NCBI GenBank assembly: GCA_036498265.1
Contig: DASYFT010000026.1
Coordinates: 45,128 to 109,127 of the forward strand
DNA: 64,000 nucleotides
Source of the DNA: Palsa-744 sp036498265
GTDB taxonomy: Bacteria > Actinomycetota > Thermoleophilia > Solirubrobacterales > Solirubrobacteraceae
Reading direction: 5' to 3'
Position numbers and translations under genes: made by a program. Shown here piece after piece: positions 9,003 to 16,577 of the stretch; within the stretch, counting starts at the first letter, position 1; each line of letters opens with the position of its first letter. The notes beneath the pieces were generated by a model that worked only from the letters and a program-made list of their open reading frames with translations, did not search any database and was not told where the DNA came from.

Positions 9003-9026
9003 GACGCTAAGCCGGCGCGAAGCGTC
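9003..9026. promoter_or_regulatory. Inverted repeat in divergent promoter
   Basis: GACGCT-N12-AGCGTC lies in the gap between the divergent SARP-like regulator and the GNAT gene. It could be an operator; arms are 6 bp only. Confidence 0.3.
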
Positions 9027-9080
9027 GCCTGCAACGGTGGCGCAGATCGGTTCTGGAAGCAAGAAGAAGGGGGTCCCACG

Positions 9081-9671
9081 ATGGCCGGACTGCTCAACGA
9101 GGCCCTGGCTCGGCATCACGTGCAGGAGCGGCTTCGCAGCGCCGAGGAGCAGCGCCGCCGCGCAGGCGCGGGACTCGAGCTCGACGACGGCAGGACGGTC
9201 TACGTCCGGCAGCTGCGCGCCGAGGACCGTCAGCTCTACAGCGACGCCGTGGCCGGACTCTCCCCCCGCTCGCGATACCTTCGCTTCGCCGCGCCCGTAC
9301 CCCGGATCAGCGAGTCGCTGCTCGACCAGATGATGGACCTCGACGGCGATCGCCAGGTGGCATACGCGGCGCTCGTGCCGGACGGCAGCGCGATCGTCGG
9401 CGTCGCACGCTTCGTCAGGATGCCAGGCGACCCCCGCGCCGCTGAAGTGGCGATTGCGGTAGCCGACGCATGGCAGGGTCGAGGCATAGGCTCCCTGCTG
9501 CTGGCGACCGTGATCGAGCGTGCCGGGCGATCCGGTCTGAGCTGCCTGAAGGCAACGACGCTCAGCGAGAACCGCTGGGCCACCCGGCTCGCGATCTCGG
9601 TCGGGTTCTCCCCCGCTGGAAGCACGGGCATCTACGCCGAGTACCGGCTCCCGCTGCCAGATGCCGGCTGA
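9081..9671 (+). CDS. GNAT-family N-acetyltransferase
   Basis: A 196-residue protein. A helical, Arg/Glu-rich leader of about 35 residues precedes the acetyltransferase fold. The acetyl-CoA pyrophosphate-binding motif A is visible as Q-G-R-G-I-G at residues 132-137, after the strand EVAIAVADAW. The following ATTLSENRWATRLAISVGF matches motif B. Similar GNAT domains occur in protein lysine acetyltransferases of the Pat type, but here there is no cyclic-nucleotide domain. The ATG at 9081 follows an AAGGGGG site. The substrate is unknown. The gene is transcribed alone and ends in a hairpin shared with the convergent permease gene. Confidence 0.85.
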   Translation: MAGLLNEALARHHVQERLRSAEEQRRRAGAGLELDDGRTVYVRQLRAEDRQLYSDAVAGLSPRSRYLRFAAPVPRISESLLDQMMDLDGDRQVAYAALVPDGSAIVGVARFVRMPGDPRAAEVAIAVADAWQGRGIGSLLLATVIERAGRSGLSCLKATTLSENRWATRLAISVGFSPAGSTGIYAEYRLPLPDAG

Positions 9672-9674
9672 CGG

Positions 9675-9695
9675 CGCCACGCCTGATGCGTGGCG
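9675..9695. terminator. Bidirectional hairpin
   Basis: Perfect 8-bp stem CGCCACGC/GCGTGGCG with a 5-base loop CTGAT, between the convergent GNAT and ABC permease genes. On the plus strand a short T-containing run follows. Confidence 0.6.
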
Positions 9696-9701
9696 AGGCT
9701 T

Positions 9702-12404
9702 TCACTCTTCGCGCAGGATCGAGCCGAGCGGCATGCGCGCGAGGCCGCGTGCCGCGATGGCCGTCGCGAGGGCGGCGCCCAGACAGGCGGCGCCCACCAG
9801 CGCTCCGAGGTAGCCCCAGGGGACCGCCAGGTGGTCGGGCGGCGGGTCGAAGACGTGTTGCAGCATCGCGACGAGCATCTCCGAGAGCAGGACGCCCAGG
9901 CCGGCGGCGAGACCGACGCCGGCGACGAGGACCAGACCGGCCTCGCTCCACACTAAGGCGCCGACTTCGCGCAGCCTCGCGCCCAGCGCTGTCATCGTGG
10001 CGAAATCGAGTCTCCGCTCGGCCACGCCCAGAGTGACGAACAGCCCCATCGCCGCCGCCGCGAGGACGATCGTGAACGCCTCGAGAATCCGACTGATACC
10101 GCGCAGGTCGACGGTCGTGATCGAGCTGACCGTCTGCTGGGTCTGTTCACCCACATCCTTCACGCTGGTCCCGTCACCGCGGGTGACGGCGGCAACACGG
10201 CGTGCCACCGCCGGCGGGTCGCCGGCCTTGGCGAAGACCACGTTCGGGCCACCCGCGTGGTCGGCCGCTTCGAGGTAGCGCAGGTTGGCCACCATGAACG
10301 AGTCACGCGGCGCGGACGGGAACTCCTGGACCACGCCCACGACGTGGAAGGGCACCACCCAGAAGCTGCCGCTGCGATGGTCGAGCACGCGCAGGCGGAG
10401 CAGGTCACCCAGGTTCAGCGAGTAGTCGGCGATCGTCTCCTTCGAGACGAGGATGCCGTCGGGCCGCGCCCTCAGCCGCGCCATCGTCTGCGCGGCGCTG
10501 CCGCCGATGAAGTACGAGTCCCGGAGAGTCGTCGCCCGTGTGAAGCTGCTCGTGTCGATCCCGAAGGTGTCCTGCAGGTCCGGGCCGACGTAGGCGTATG
10601 AGTGGTCGACGGCTGTCGCGGCTTGGACGCCGGGCGTCGAGGCGACCTTCGCGGTCAGGTTGTGGGCGGCGGTTACGCCCGGGGGGACCGTCGCCGTCAC
10701 ATCGCCGCCGATCGTGAGCTGTGAGTCGACCGCCGACTGCTGGTCATAGGTCGCGGTGAAGATCCCGAGGTCGACGCCGAACGCGAGCAGCAGGCCGACG
10801 AGCAGCAGGCCGCGGTTGATGGCGCCGCCGCGACGCCCGGCGCTCACGAGCAGGAAGCCACGTGGCGTCTGTGCCCGGCCGCCGGCCGCCCGTCGCGCCG
10901 CCCAGGCCAGCGCGCGGCCGCGGAGACGCACGAGTAGCAACGCCGCGCCGATCCAGAGCAGAGCCGGCGCGAAGAACATGTACACGGATAGCGACAGCGT
11001 CTGGTTCGAGTCCGGGTTCACGACCGCCGCAAAGCCGGTGCTGGCGGTGAGCCAGAAGATGAGGCCGCTGAGCCCGAGCGCGAACACGTCCAGATACAGC
11101 CGCTGCCACAGCGGCTTGCCCTCCCGGTGGGCGCTGCGGCGGCCGGCGCTGATGCTCTCGCGCCAGACCCTCGCGCCGGTCGCCAGGCGGGCCACGAGAG
11201 CGCCGGCGATCGCGAGCGCGACACATACGGTGCCCGCGACGACGGCGCGGGCGGGCGTCAGCCCGACTCCCCCCTTGATAAGCAGGGTGACCGAGGCGAG
11301 CGCCGCGCCGGTTCCGATCAGTCCCGCGATGAGCCCGATCGCCAAGCTCTCGATCGCCGCCACGCCGAGCAGCTGCCTGCGGGTGGCGCCGCGCGCGCGG
11401 AGCAGCGCGAGCTCGCGGCGGTCACGCTCCACGGTGCCGAGCGCGGCGAGGTACGCCAGGCCGAGCCCGACCAGCGCCCCGGGGATGGCCAGCATGATGA
11501 ACAGGGCCTCGGCGTAGAGCGCGTCCCCGGCGGCCCCGTTCAGCCGTTCGGAGAGGTTGTCCACGAAGGTGATCTGGCCAGGGAGCGAGCGCTCCACCCG
11601 GTTGACCATCCGGGTTGCGCGCGTGTAGGCCTGGGACGGGGTGCTGCCGAGGCCGCTCGGGTCCGCCTGCACCTGCACCTGCCACTGCACGCCGTTCTGA
11701 GCGCCGGGCACGGCTCCGGCGCTGCCGGCCGACGCCGCGGCGATCGCCGGAAGCTGCCGAGCGATTGTGCTCGCGAAGGTCGCGAGCGGCATGATCGCGG
11801 CGTTCGCCGGGGGCTGCGCGGGCGCCGGCCCGAGCTGCGGGTTGAGCGGCTGGAAGAGAACGTCCGGTGCGGTGATCAGGGCGACCCCGGACACGCGGAA
11901 GCTCTGCGGGGCCGCAGCGGGTCTGGGCGTGATCGCGATCGCGTCGCCGATCTGGGCCTGGAGAGTCGCGGCGAGCTGCTGATCGAGCACGACGCCTCCC
12001 GGCTGCAGCCGTCCCTGGAGGAGACGGAACGTGGTGATGTGGCGCTCGTAGCCGCTCGGTACGGCGAGCAGCGAGCCCGATCCTGCACTGGAGATACCGG
12101 CTGGGCCTCGGTGGCTCGCGCCGGCGAACGACGCGGTCGCCGCCGGCGAGGACTGGATGATCCCGGGCTGGCGCGCCACGCCGGCCGCCACGCTCTGCGC
12201 CTGGCCGTAAGACGCGACAGGGCCCTGCCAGTCGAGCGGGACGTCGCGGATGGCGGAGCCGGTCATCGTTCGGAGCGAGTGGCCGACGAACAGCAACATC
12301 GCGCCGAGGAGCCCGACGGCGGCCGCCAGCACCAGCACGCGCGTGAGCGTCTGGCGAGGGGCGCGCCCGAGGCCGCGGAGGGCGATCGTCGAGGCTGCCC
12401 TCAC
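9702..12404 (-). CDS. FtsX-like ABC transporter permease
   Basis: A 900-residue membrane protein. The first transmembrane helix is at about residues 20-42, followed by a large extracytoplasmic domain of about 260 residues. A block of three or four helices begins near residue 305 and includes an ERDRRELALLRARGA cytoplasmic loop typical of FtsX domains. Two further helices and a second extracytoplasmic domain follow. The last FtsX block (about residues 770-890) has ERRLDFATMTALGA and three helices. This is the duplicated long-permease form seen in actinobacterial export systems. Its start overlaps the upstream ATPase stop by 4 bp. With two ATPases and a lipoprotein it probably forms a MacB/LolCDE-like mechanotransmission exporter, perhaps of lipids or peptides. 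Confidence 0.88.
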   Translation of the reverse strand: MRAASTIALRGLGRAPRQTLTRVLVLAAAVGLLGAMLLFVGHSLRTMTGSAIRDVPLDWQGPVASYGQAQSVAAGVARQPGIIQSSPAATASFAGASHRGPAGISSAGSGSLLAVPSGYERHITTFRLLQGRLQPGGVVLDQQLAATLQAQIGDAIAITPRPAAAPQSFRVSGVALITAPDVLFQPLNPQLGPAPAQPPANAAIMPLATFASTIARQLPAIAAASAGSAGAVPGAQNGVQWQVQVQADPSGLGSTPSQAYTRATRMVNRVERSLPGQITFVDNLSERLNGAAGDALYAEALFIMLAIPGALVGLGLAYLAALGTVERDRRELALLRARGATRRQLLGVAAIESLAIGLIAGLIGTGAALASVTLLIKGGVGLTPARAVVAGTVCVALAIAGALVARLATGARVWRESISAGRRSAHREGKPLWQRLYLDVFALGLSGLIFWLTASTGFAAVVNPDSNQTLSLSVYMFFAPALLWIGAALLLVRLRGRALAWAARRAAGGRAQTPRGFLLVSAGRRGGAINRGLLLVGLLLAFGVDLGIFTATYDQQSAVDSQLTIGGDVTATVPPGVTAAHNLTAKVASTPGVQAATAVDHSYAYVGPDLQDTFGIDTSSFTRATTLRDSYFIGGSAAQTMARLRARPDGILVSKETIADYSLNLGDLLRLRVLDHRSGSFWVVPFHVVGVVQEFPSAPRDSFMVANLRYLEAADHAGGPNVVFAKAGDPPAVARRVAAVTRGDGTSVKDVGEQTQQTVSSITTVDLRGISRILEAFTIVLAAAAMGLFVTLGVAERRLDFATMTALGARLREVGALVWSEAGLVLVAGVGLAAGLGVLLSEMLVAMLQHVFDPPPDHLAVPWGYLGALVGAACLGAALATAIAARGLARMPLGSILREE

Positions 12405-13108
12405 GCGGGGCCTCCGTCCGCGATCACGCGGCCGTCCTCGAGCGTGACCACGCGGCCCGCGCGCGCCGCGACGTCGGGGTCGTGGGTCGCGAGCACGAGC
12501 GCGAAGCCGAGCTGCTCGTGCAACCTCATGATCAGGTCAAGGACCCGAGCGCCCGTGTCGGAGTCGAGGTGGCCGGTCGGCTCGTCGCAGAGCAGGAGGG
12601 CGGGATGCTGTGCCAGTGCGCGGGCGATCGCCACCCGCTGCGACTCTCCGCCGGAGAGCTCCGCCGGAAGGTTGTCGAGCTTTCCCGCCAGGCCGACGAG
12701 CCCGAGCAGCTCTGCGGCGCCGAGGCTCTGGTCGTCCCGGCGCTGCTCGCTCAGGTGCAGCGCGAAGCTGACGTTCTCGAATGCCGTGAAGCCCGAGAGC
12801 AGGTTGGCGCCCTGGAAGATGTAGGCGACGGAGCGCCCACGCGCGCGGCCGCGAGCGGCAGCGTCGAGGCCGGATAGCTGCTCGCCGCCGAGCACCACCT
12901 CTCCACTTGAGGGCTCGATCAGCCCTCCGAGCACGTGCAGGAGGGTCGTCTTGCCGGACCCCGAGCGTCCCGTGAGGCTCACCACCTCGTGCTGGCCGAT
13001 GGCCAGGTCGACGTCGTCGAGCGCGGTGACGGCCGTCTCCCCGCGACCGTGCACGACCGTCACCGATCGGCACGCCGCGAGCGTTGCGGTGATGGCGGGG
13101 GCGCTCAC
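12401..13108 (-). CDS. ABC transporter ATP-binding protein (MacB/LolD-like)
   Basis: A 235-residue ATPase. Walker A GRSGSGKTT spans residues 47-55, and the Q-loop region reads VAYIFQGANLL. The signature LSGGESQRVAIARAL is followed by Walker B with LLLCDEPTGHLD, and the switch His lies in ATHDP. The DEPTGHLD form and short length place it with the LolD/MacB/FtsE subfamily that pairs with FtsX-type permeases. It overlaps the genes on both sides by 4 bp, so the three are translationally coupled. It differs clearly from the other ATPase of the operon, so the pair may act as a heterodimer. Confidence 0.92.
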   Translation of the reverse strand: MSAPAITATLAACRSVTVVHGRGETAVTALDDVDLAIGQHEVVSLTGRSGSGKTTLLHVLGGLIEPSSGEVVLGGEQLSGLDAAARGRARGRSVAYIFQGANLLSGFTAFENVSFALHLSEQRRDDQSLGAAELLGLVGLAGKLDNLPAELSGGESQRVAIARALAQHPALLLCDEPTGHLDSDTGARVLDLIMRLHEQLGFALVLATHDPDVAARAGRVVTLEDGRVIADGGPA

Positions 13109-13842
13109 CCGAACGCCCTCCCGTCGCGCATCTCGACCACGCGGTCGGCAGCCGCGGCGACACGCGAGGAGTGGGTCACCACGATGACGGTGCTGCTGAA
13201 GGTGTCACGCAGCTCCCGCAACGCCTCGAGCACGATCGCCTCGTTGGCCGCGTCGAGCTCGCCCGTGGGCTCGTCGGCGAGCACGAGTGGCGCGCGGCGC
13301 GCGGCGGCGGCCGCGATGGCGACTCGCTGCTGCTCGCCTCCTGACAGGGCGCCGGCGCGGTGGCCGGCGCGTCCGGCGAGGCCGAACGCGGCCAGCGCGG
13401 ATGCGGCGCTCTCGCCGGCGTCGGGCCTGCCTGCCAGGCGCAGCGACACGACGACGTTCTCCTGCGCGCTCAGCGCCGGCCACAGGTTGTCGCTCTGGAG
13501 GACGAGGGCGACCTCCTTCGCGCGGTACTGCGCCAGGCGCGCGTCGTCCAGCAGGCCCAGCGAGCTCTCCCCCGCTCGAACCTCGCCCGCAGAGGGCCGG
13601 TCCAGGGCGCCCCCGAGGGAGAGCATCGTGCTCTTGCCGCAGCCGGATGGTCCGAACACGGCGACGAACTCGCCACGCTCGATACGCAGGTCGAGGCCGC
13701 GCAGCGCCACCGTCTCCACCGGCCCGGAGCGATAGATCCTGAACACGTCTGTGAACTGCAGGGCCGGCCAGTCGATCTGCTCGGATGGCCGCTCTGGCTC
13801 GACGTAGAGGCTCTGGATCGAGCGGCCGTCGCTCACTGCCAT
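13105..13842 (-). CDS. ABC transporter ATP-binding protein, second subunit
   Basis: A 245-residue ATPase with a 30-residue leader. Walker A GPSGCGKST is at residues 64-72. The Q-loop reads LVLQSDNLWP, the signature LSGGEQQRVAIAAA, Walker B PLVLADEPTGELD, and the switch His is in VTHSSR. All catalytic elements are intact. The start (ATG 13842) lies inside the last ten bases of the lipoprotein gene. It is more divergent in the signature (AIAAAA in place of AIARAL) than its partner at 12401. Its role is to power the FtsX-like permease. Confidence 0.92.
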   Translation of the reverse strand: MAVSDGRSIQSLYVEPERPSEQIDWPALQFTDVFRIYRSGPVETVALRGLDLRIERGEFVAVFGPSGCGKSTMLSLGGALDRPSAGEVRAGESSLGLLDDARLAQYRAKEVALVLQSDNLWPALSAQENVVVSLRLAGRPDAGESAASALAAFGLAGRAGHRAGALSGGEQQRVAIAAAAARRAPLVLADEPTGELDAANEAIVLEALRELRDTFSSTVIVVTHSSRVAAAADRVVEMRDGRAFG

Positions 13843-14468
13843 CGGAAGCTGTTGATCATCATCCGGTACGCGTCGACGTTGTCGACGCCGTGAGGGGTGG
13901 CCAGGTCGACGATCGCGCGTCGACCCCCGCTCGCGAGCTCGTAGCGGTCGACGTTCAGCACGACGCTCTTGCCCGTCACCGGGTTGGGAGGGCTGTGCGT
14001 GGTGTATGTCGACTTCACCGCCGTTCCGGCGGCGACGCTCACGGAGGCGGGAGCAGTGAACGTGATGGACGGCGTCGCGCTTCTGAGACGGCTCAGCTCG
14101 GCGCTGACCGAACCCGGCGTCGGTGCGGGCGCGGGCGCCACGACGATGTGCACGAGGTTGTTCCTTTCGGAGAAGCTGACGTCGCCGCCGGAGCCTTTCT
14201 GCGTCCAGCCCTCGGGGAACTTGATGCTGTAGCGGGAGGCTGGGTCGTGGAAGGTGAGGAACACCTGGTTGTCGGGGATGTCACCCGTGGCAACGGACTG
14301 CGCCTCGGCCGTGAGAGCGCTCGCCCCCGACGTGCCGCTGCCGGCCGTTGTCGAGGACGAGGAGGTGGACGAGGAGGCGGATGAGGCGGGGGACGAGCCG
14401 CCCGAGGAACCGCATCCGGCTGCCACGGCCGGAAGGAGGCAGATCGCAAGCGCTGTGCGGATGGTCAT
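13833..14468 (-). CDS. Lipoprotein, first gene of the ABC operon
   Basis: A 211-residue exported protein. The signal peptide ends in VAAGC, giving a lipidated Cys at residue 19. A Ser/Thr/Gly-rich linker of about 35 residues follows. The folded part begins near DNQVFLTFHDP and is of the kind seen in PsbP-like or LpqN-like small lipoproteins (SIKFPEGW, then ERNNLVHIVV). I do not recognise a specific family with certainty. ATG 14468 was chosen because the signal peptide begins there. The gene overlaps the next ATPase by 10 bp. It is probably the substrate-capturing or sensing partner of the exporter and is divergent from the response regulator, with TGAAC direct repeats 25-40 bp ahead of its start. 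Confidence 0.8.
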   Translation of the reverse strand: MTIRTALAICLLPAVAAGCGSSGGSSPASSASSSTSSSSTTAGSGTSGASALTAEAQSVATGDIPDNQVFLTFHDPASRYSIKFPEGWTQKGSGGDVSFSERNNLVHIVVAPAPAPTPGSVSAELSRLRSATPSITFTAPASVSVAAGTAVKSTYTTHSPPNPVTGKSVVLNVDRYELASGGRRAIVDLATPHGVDNVDAYRMMINSFRWQ

Positions 14469-14490
14469 GGCGGGCAGGCTGCCGAGATGA

Positions 14491-14510
14491 CCTGAACGCG
14501 TCCTGAACGC
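14491..14510. promoter_or_regulatory. Direct repeat, candidate response-regulator box 1
   Basis: CCTGAACGC occurs at 14491-14499 and again at 14502-14510, an exact 11-bp register. A third TGAAC lies at 14522-14526. The site sits between the divergent lipoprotein-ABC operon and the response-regulator gene. Read on the minus strand the units are GTTCAGG-type, similar in layout to the 11-bp direct-repeat units of actinobacterial PhoP boxes. OmpR-class dimers bind such head-to-tail sites. Confidence 0.6.
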
Positions 14511-14547
14511 CTGCGGCGCCATGAACGGCGACCGGCATACTTGGCAG

Positions 14548-15216
14548 ATGGTCTCGCCCCGTCTGCTCATCCTCGAGGACGAGTCGCGGCTTCGCGACGT
14601 GCTCGTGCGGAGCCTTCGCGCCGAGGGCTTCGAGGCGAGCGCGGTCGCCACCGGTCGCGAGCTGCTCGAGCGCGCGTCCGGCTCTGCGCCGGACGCGTTC
14701 GTCATCGACATCGGCCTGCCGGACGCCGACGGACGCGACGTCTGCCAGGCGCTGCGCGCGCAGGGAGTGGCAAGCCCGGTGTTGTTCCTGACGGCGCGCG
14801 ACGGTCTTGTGGACCGCCTCGCCGGGTTCAGCGCCGGCGGCGACGACTATGTGTGCAAGCCCTTCGACATCGAGGAGCTCGCGGCGAGGCTGCATGCGCT
14901 CGTGCGCCGCTCTGGCGAGAGCGCCGTCCTCGAGGCGAGCGGCCTGCGCCTGGACCCCGCGGAGCACACGGTGTCGGACGGTGGAACGACCGTCGGGCTC
15001 ACCCCGACGGAGTTCCGGCTGCTGGCCGCGCTGGCAGCCCGCAGTGGCCGGCCCCTCGCCCGCCTGGAGCTCGTGCGCTCGGCGTGGCCGCACGGCGCGA
15101 TCGTCCACGACAACACGCTCGACGTCTACATCGCGAGGCTGCGCCGCAAGCTTCGCGACCTTCGCGCCGCGCCCTCGATCGTGACCGTGCACGGCACCGG
15201 CTACCGGCTGGAGTGA
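14548..15216 (+). CDS. OmpR-family response regulator
   Basis: A 222-residue two-domain regulator. The receiver domain (residues 1-115) has the acidic pair in ILEDE, the phosphoacceptor Asp54 in FVIDIGLPD, the Thr in FLTAR and Lys104 in VCKPF. The C-terminal winged helix (about 125-220) has the LTPTEFRLL and DVYIARLRRKL helices and a final GTGYRLE strand. I favour ATG 14548, where the protein begins with the normal LLILED strand. ATG 14521 is possible but overlaps the third TGAAC half-site. A CATACT element at 14535-14540 placed just before 14548 raises the possibility of a leaderless transcript. It is followed by its cognate kinase. Confidence 0.9.
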   Translation: MVSPRLLILEDESRLRDVLVRSLRAEGFEASAVATGRELLERASGSAPDAFVIDIGLPDADGRDVCQALRAQGVASPVLFLTARDGLVDRLAGFSAGGDDYVCKPFDIEELAARLHALVRRSGESAVLEASGLRLDPAEHTVSDGGTTVGLTPTEFRLLAALAARSGRPLARLELVRSAWPHGAIVHDNTLDVYIARLRRKLRDLRAAPSIVTVHGTGYRLE

Positions 15217-15221
15217 TCGGC

Positions 15222-16565
15222 GTGCTGCGGACCGGACCCGGCCTGCGCCGTCGCCTGCTGCTGTCGGTGCTCGCGACCGTTGCGATCGCGCTCATCGTGC
15301 TGATCGCGGGTTTCAACCTCGTGCTGCGCGGGCGCCTGCGCCACGAGGCGGACAGCGCGCTGTTCGGACGCTCCTCGGCCGAGCTGGCGGCTCTCCGGTT
15401 CAAGGGTGGCCAGGTGACCGTGCCGGAGGTCCACGACGCCGCGGCCGCCGATGCCCAGGCGTGGGTGTTCGCCGGCGGCGTCATGCTCGAGCACCCGCCG
15501 GCGCCCGGCGCCAACCAGCGCGCGGCGCAGCTGCTCGCCGTGGGCGGCGGACGCACGGCGGACGTTGCGGCGACGCACTCGCGCCTGTACTCGGTCCCTG
15601 TAGTGGTGGATGGAACGCGGCGCGGGACAGTCGTCGCGGCGGTGTCGCTCAGGCCCTACGAACGGACCGCGCAGACCGCGCTGATCGCCTCGATCGTGCT
15701 GGGATTCACGGTGCTTGCGGTCGTCGGCGTGGCCGCTCGCCTGCTGATCGCCGGGGCGCTGCGCCCCGTCGCGCGGATGACAGCGCAGGCTGCCCGGTGG
15801 AGCGATGCGGACATCGGCCGTCGCTTCGAACTGGGCCCGCCGCGCGATGAGCTCACCCAGCTGGCCGCCACGCTCGACGGCCTGCTCGAGCGGATCGCGA
15901 GGAGCCTCCGCCACGAGCAGCGCTTCTCGGCCGAGCTGTCCCACGAGCTGAGAACCCCGCTCGCCAACGTCGTGGCCGAGGCGCAGTTCGCCCTGCGCCA
16001 TGCGCGCACGCCGGCGGAGCACCGCGCCGGCCACGAACAGGTACTCGCCAGCGCCGAGCTGATGCGGCGCACGCTGGACACGCTCGTCGCGGCAGCGCGC
16101 GTGGAGTCGGAGCCTCAACGCGGTACCGGCGATGCGGGCGCCGCGGCCCGGAGCGCGGCCGAGGGATGCACGGCGCTCGCCGCGGAGCACGGTGTCGCTG
16201 TGGAGGTGGCCCAGCCCCCGGCGCCGGTGAGGGTCGGGGTCGACGCGGATGTGATGGAGCGGGTGCTCGCTCCACTGATCGAGAACGGCTGCCGCTACGC
16301 CTCTCGGAAGGTCGCCGTGACGATCGAGCGCAGCAACGGCGTCGTGCGCTTCACCGTCGCCGACGACGGGCCCGGCGTCGTGAGCGAGGAGCGCGAGGCC
16401 ATCTTCGAGCCGGGCCGGCGGGGCACCGCCAACGGCACCAACGGGAACGGAGCCGGTCTCGGGCTGGCGCTCGCGCGCCGGCTCGCTCGCGTGGCGGGCG
16501 GGGACGTGGAGGCGGAGACGAACGGCGCCGGCGGACGCTTCACGGTCCGGCTGCCCGCCGCGTGA
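15222..16565 (+). CDS. Sensor histidine kinase
   Basis: A 447-residue membrane kinase. Transmembrane helix 1 (about 12-34) and helix 2 (about 152-176) flank an extracytoplasmic sensor loop of about 115 residues. HAMP-like sequence follows (GALRPVARMTAQA). The H-box SAELSHELRTPLAN gives phosphoacceptor His241. The N-box is LIENGCRYA, the D-box DDGPGV, and the G-box GNGAGLGLALARR. GTG 15222 was chosen for its spacing to GGAG at 15209-15212; GTG 15213, overlapping the regulator stop, is an alternative. It presumably phosphorylates the preceding regulator. The signal is unknown; the divergent lipoprotein-ABC operon suggests an envelope stress or an exported toxic compound. Confidence 0.9.
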   Translation: MLRTGPGLRRRLLLSVLATVAIALIVLIAGFNLVLRGRLRHEADSALFGRSSAELAALRFKGGQVTVPEVHDAAAADAQAWVFAGGVMLEHPPAPGANQRAAQLLAVGGGRTADVAATHSRLYSVPVVVDGTRRGTVVAAVSLRPYERTAQTALIASIVLGFTVLAVVGVAARLLIAGALRPVARMTAQAARWSDADIGRRFELGPPRDELTQLAATLDGLLERIARSLRHEQRFSAELSHELRTPLANVVAEAQFALRHARTPAEHRAGHEQVLASAELMRRTLDTLVAAARVESEPQRGTGDAGAAARSAAEGCTALAAEHGVAVEVAQPPAPVRVGVDADVMERVLAPLIENGCRYASRKVAVTIERSNGVVRFTVADDGPGVVSEEREAIFEPGRRGTANGTNGNGAGLGLALARRLARVAGGDVEAETNGAGGRFTVRLPAA

Positions 16566-16577
16566 TCGCGGACAGGG

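Noticed and set aside
7030..9333. A 767-codon plus-strand frame opposite the SARP-like regulator
   Set aside because: Antisense artefact of high-GC coding; the minus-strand protein has clear Walker A, Walker B and TPR features.
11127..12824. A 565-codon plus-strand frame opposite the ABC permease
   Set aside because: Composition typical of a shadow frame and no ribosome-binding site; the permease on the other strand has proper membrane helices.
14521..14547. ATG 14521 as the response-regulator start
   Set aside because: It adds nine residues ahead of the conserved first strand and overlaps a TGAAC half-site; ATG 14548 fits the family better. It cannot be fully excluded.
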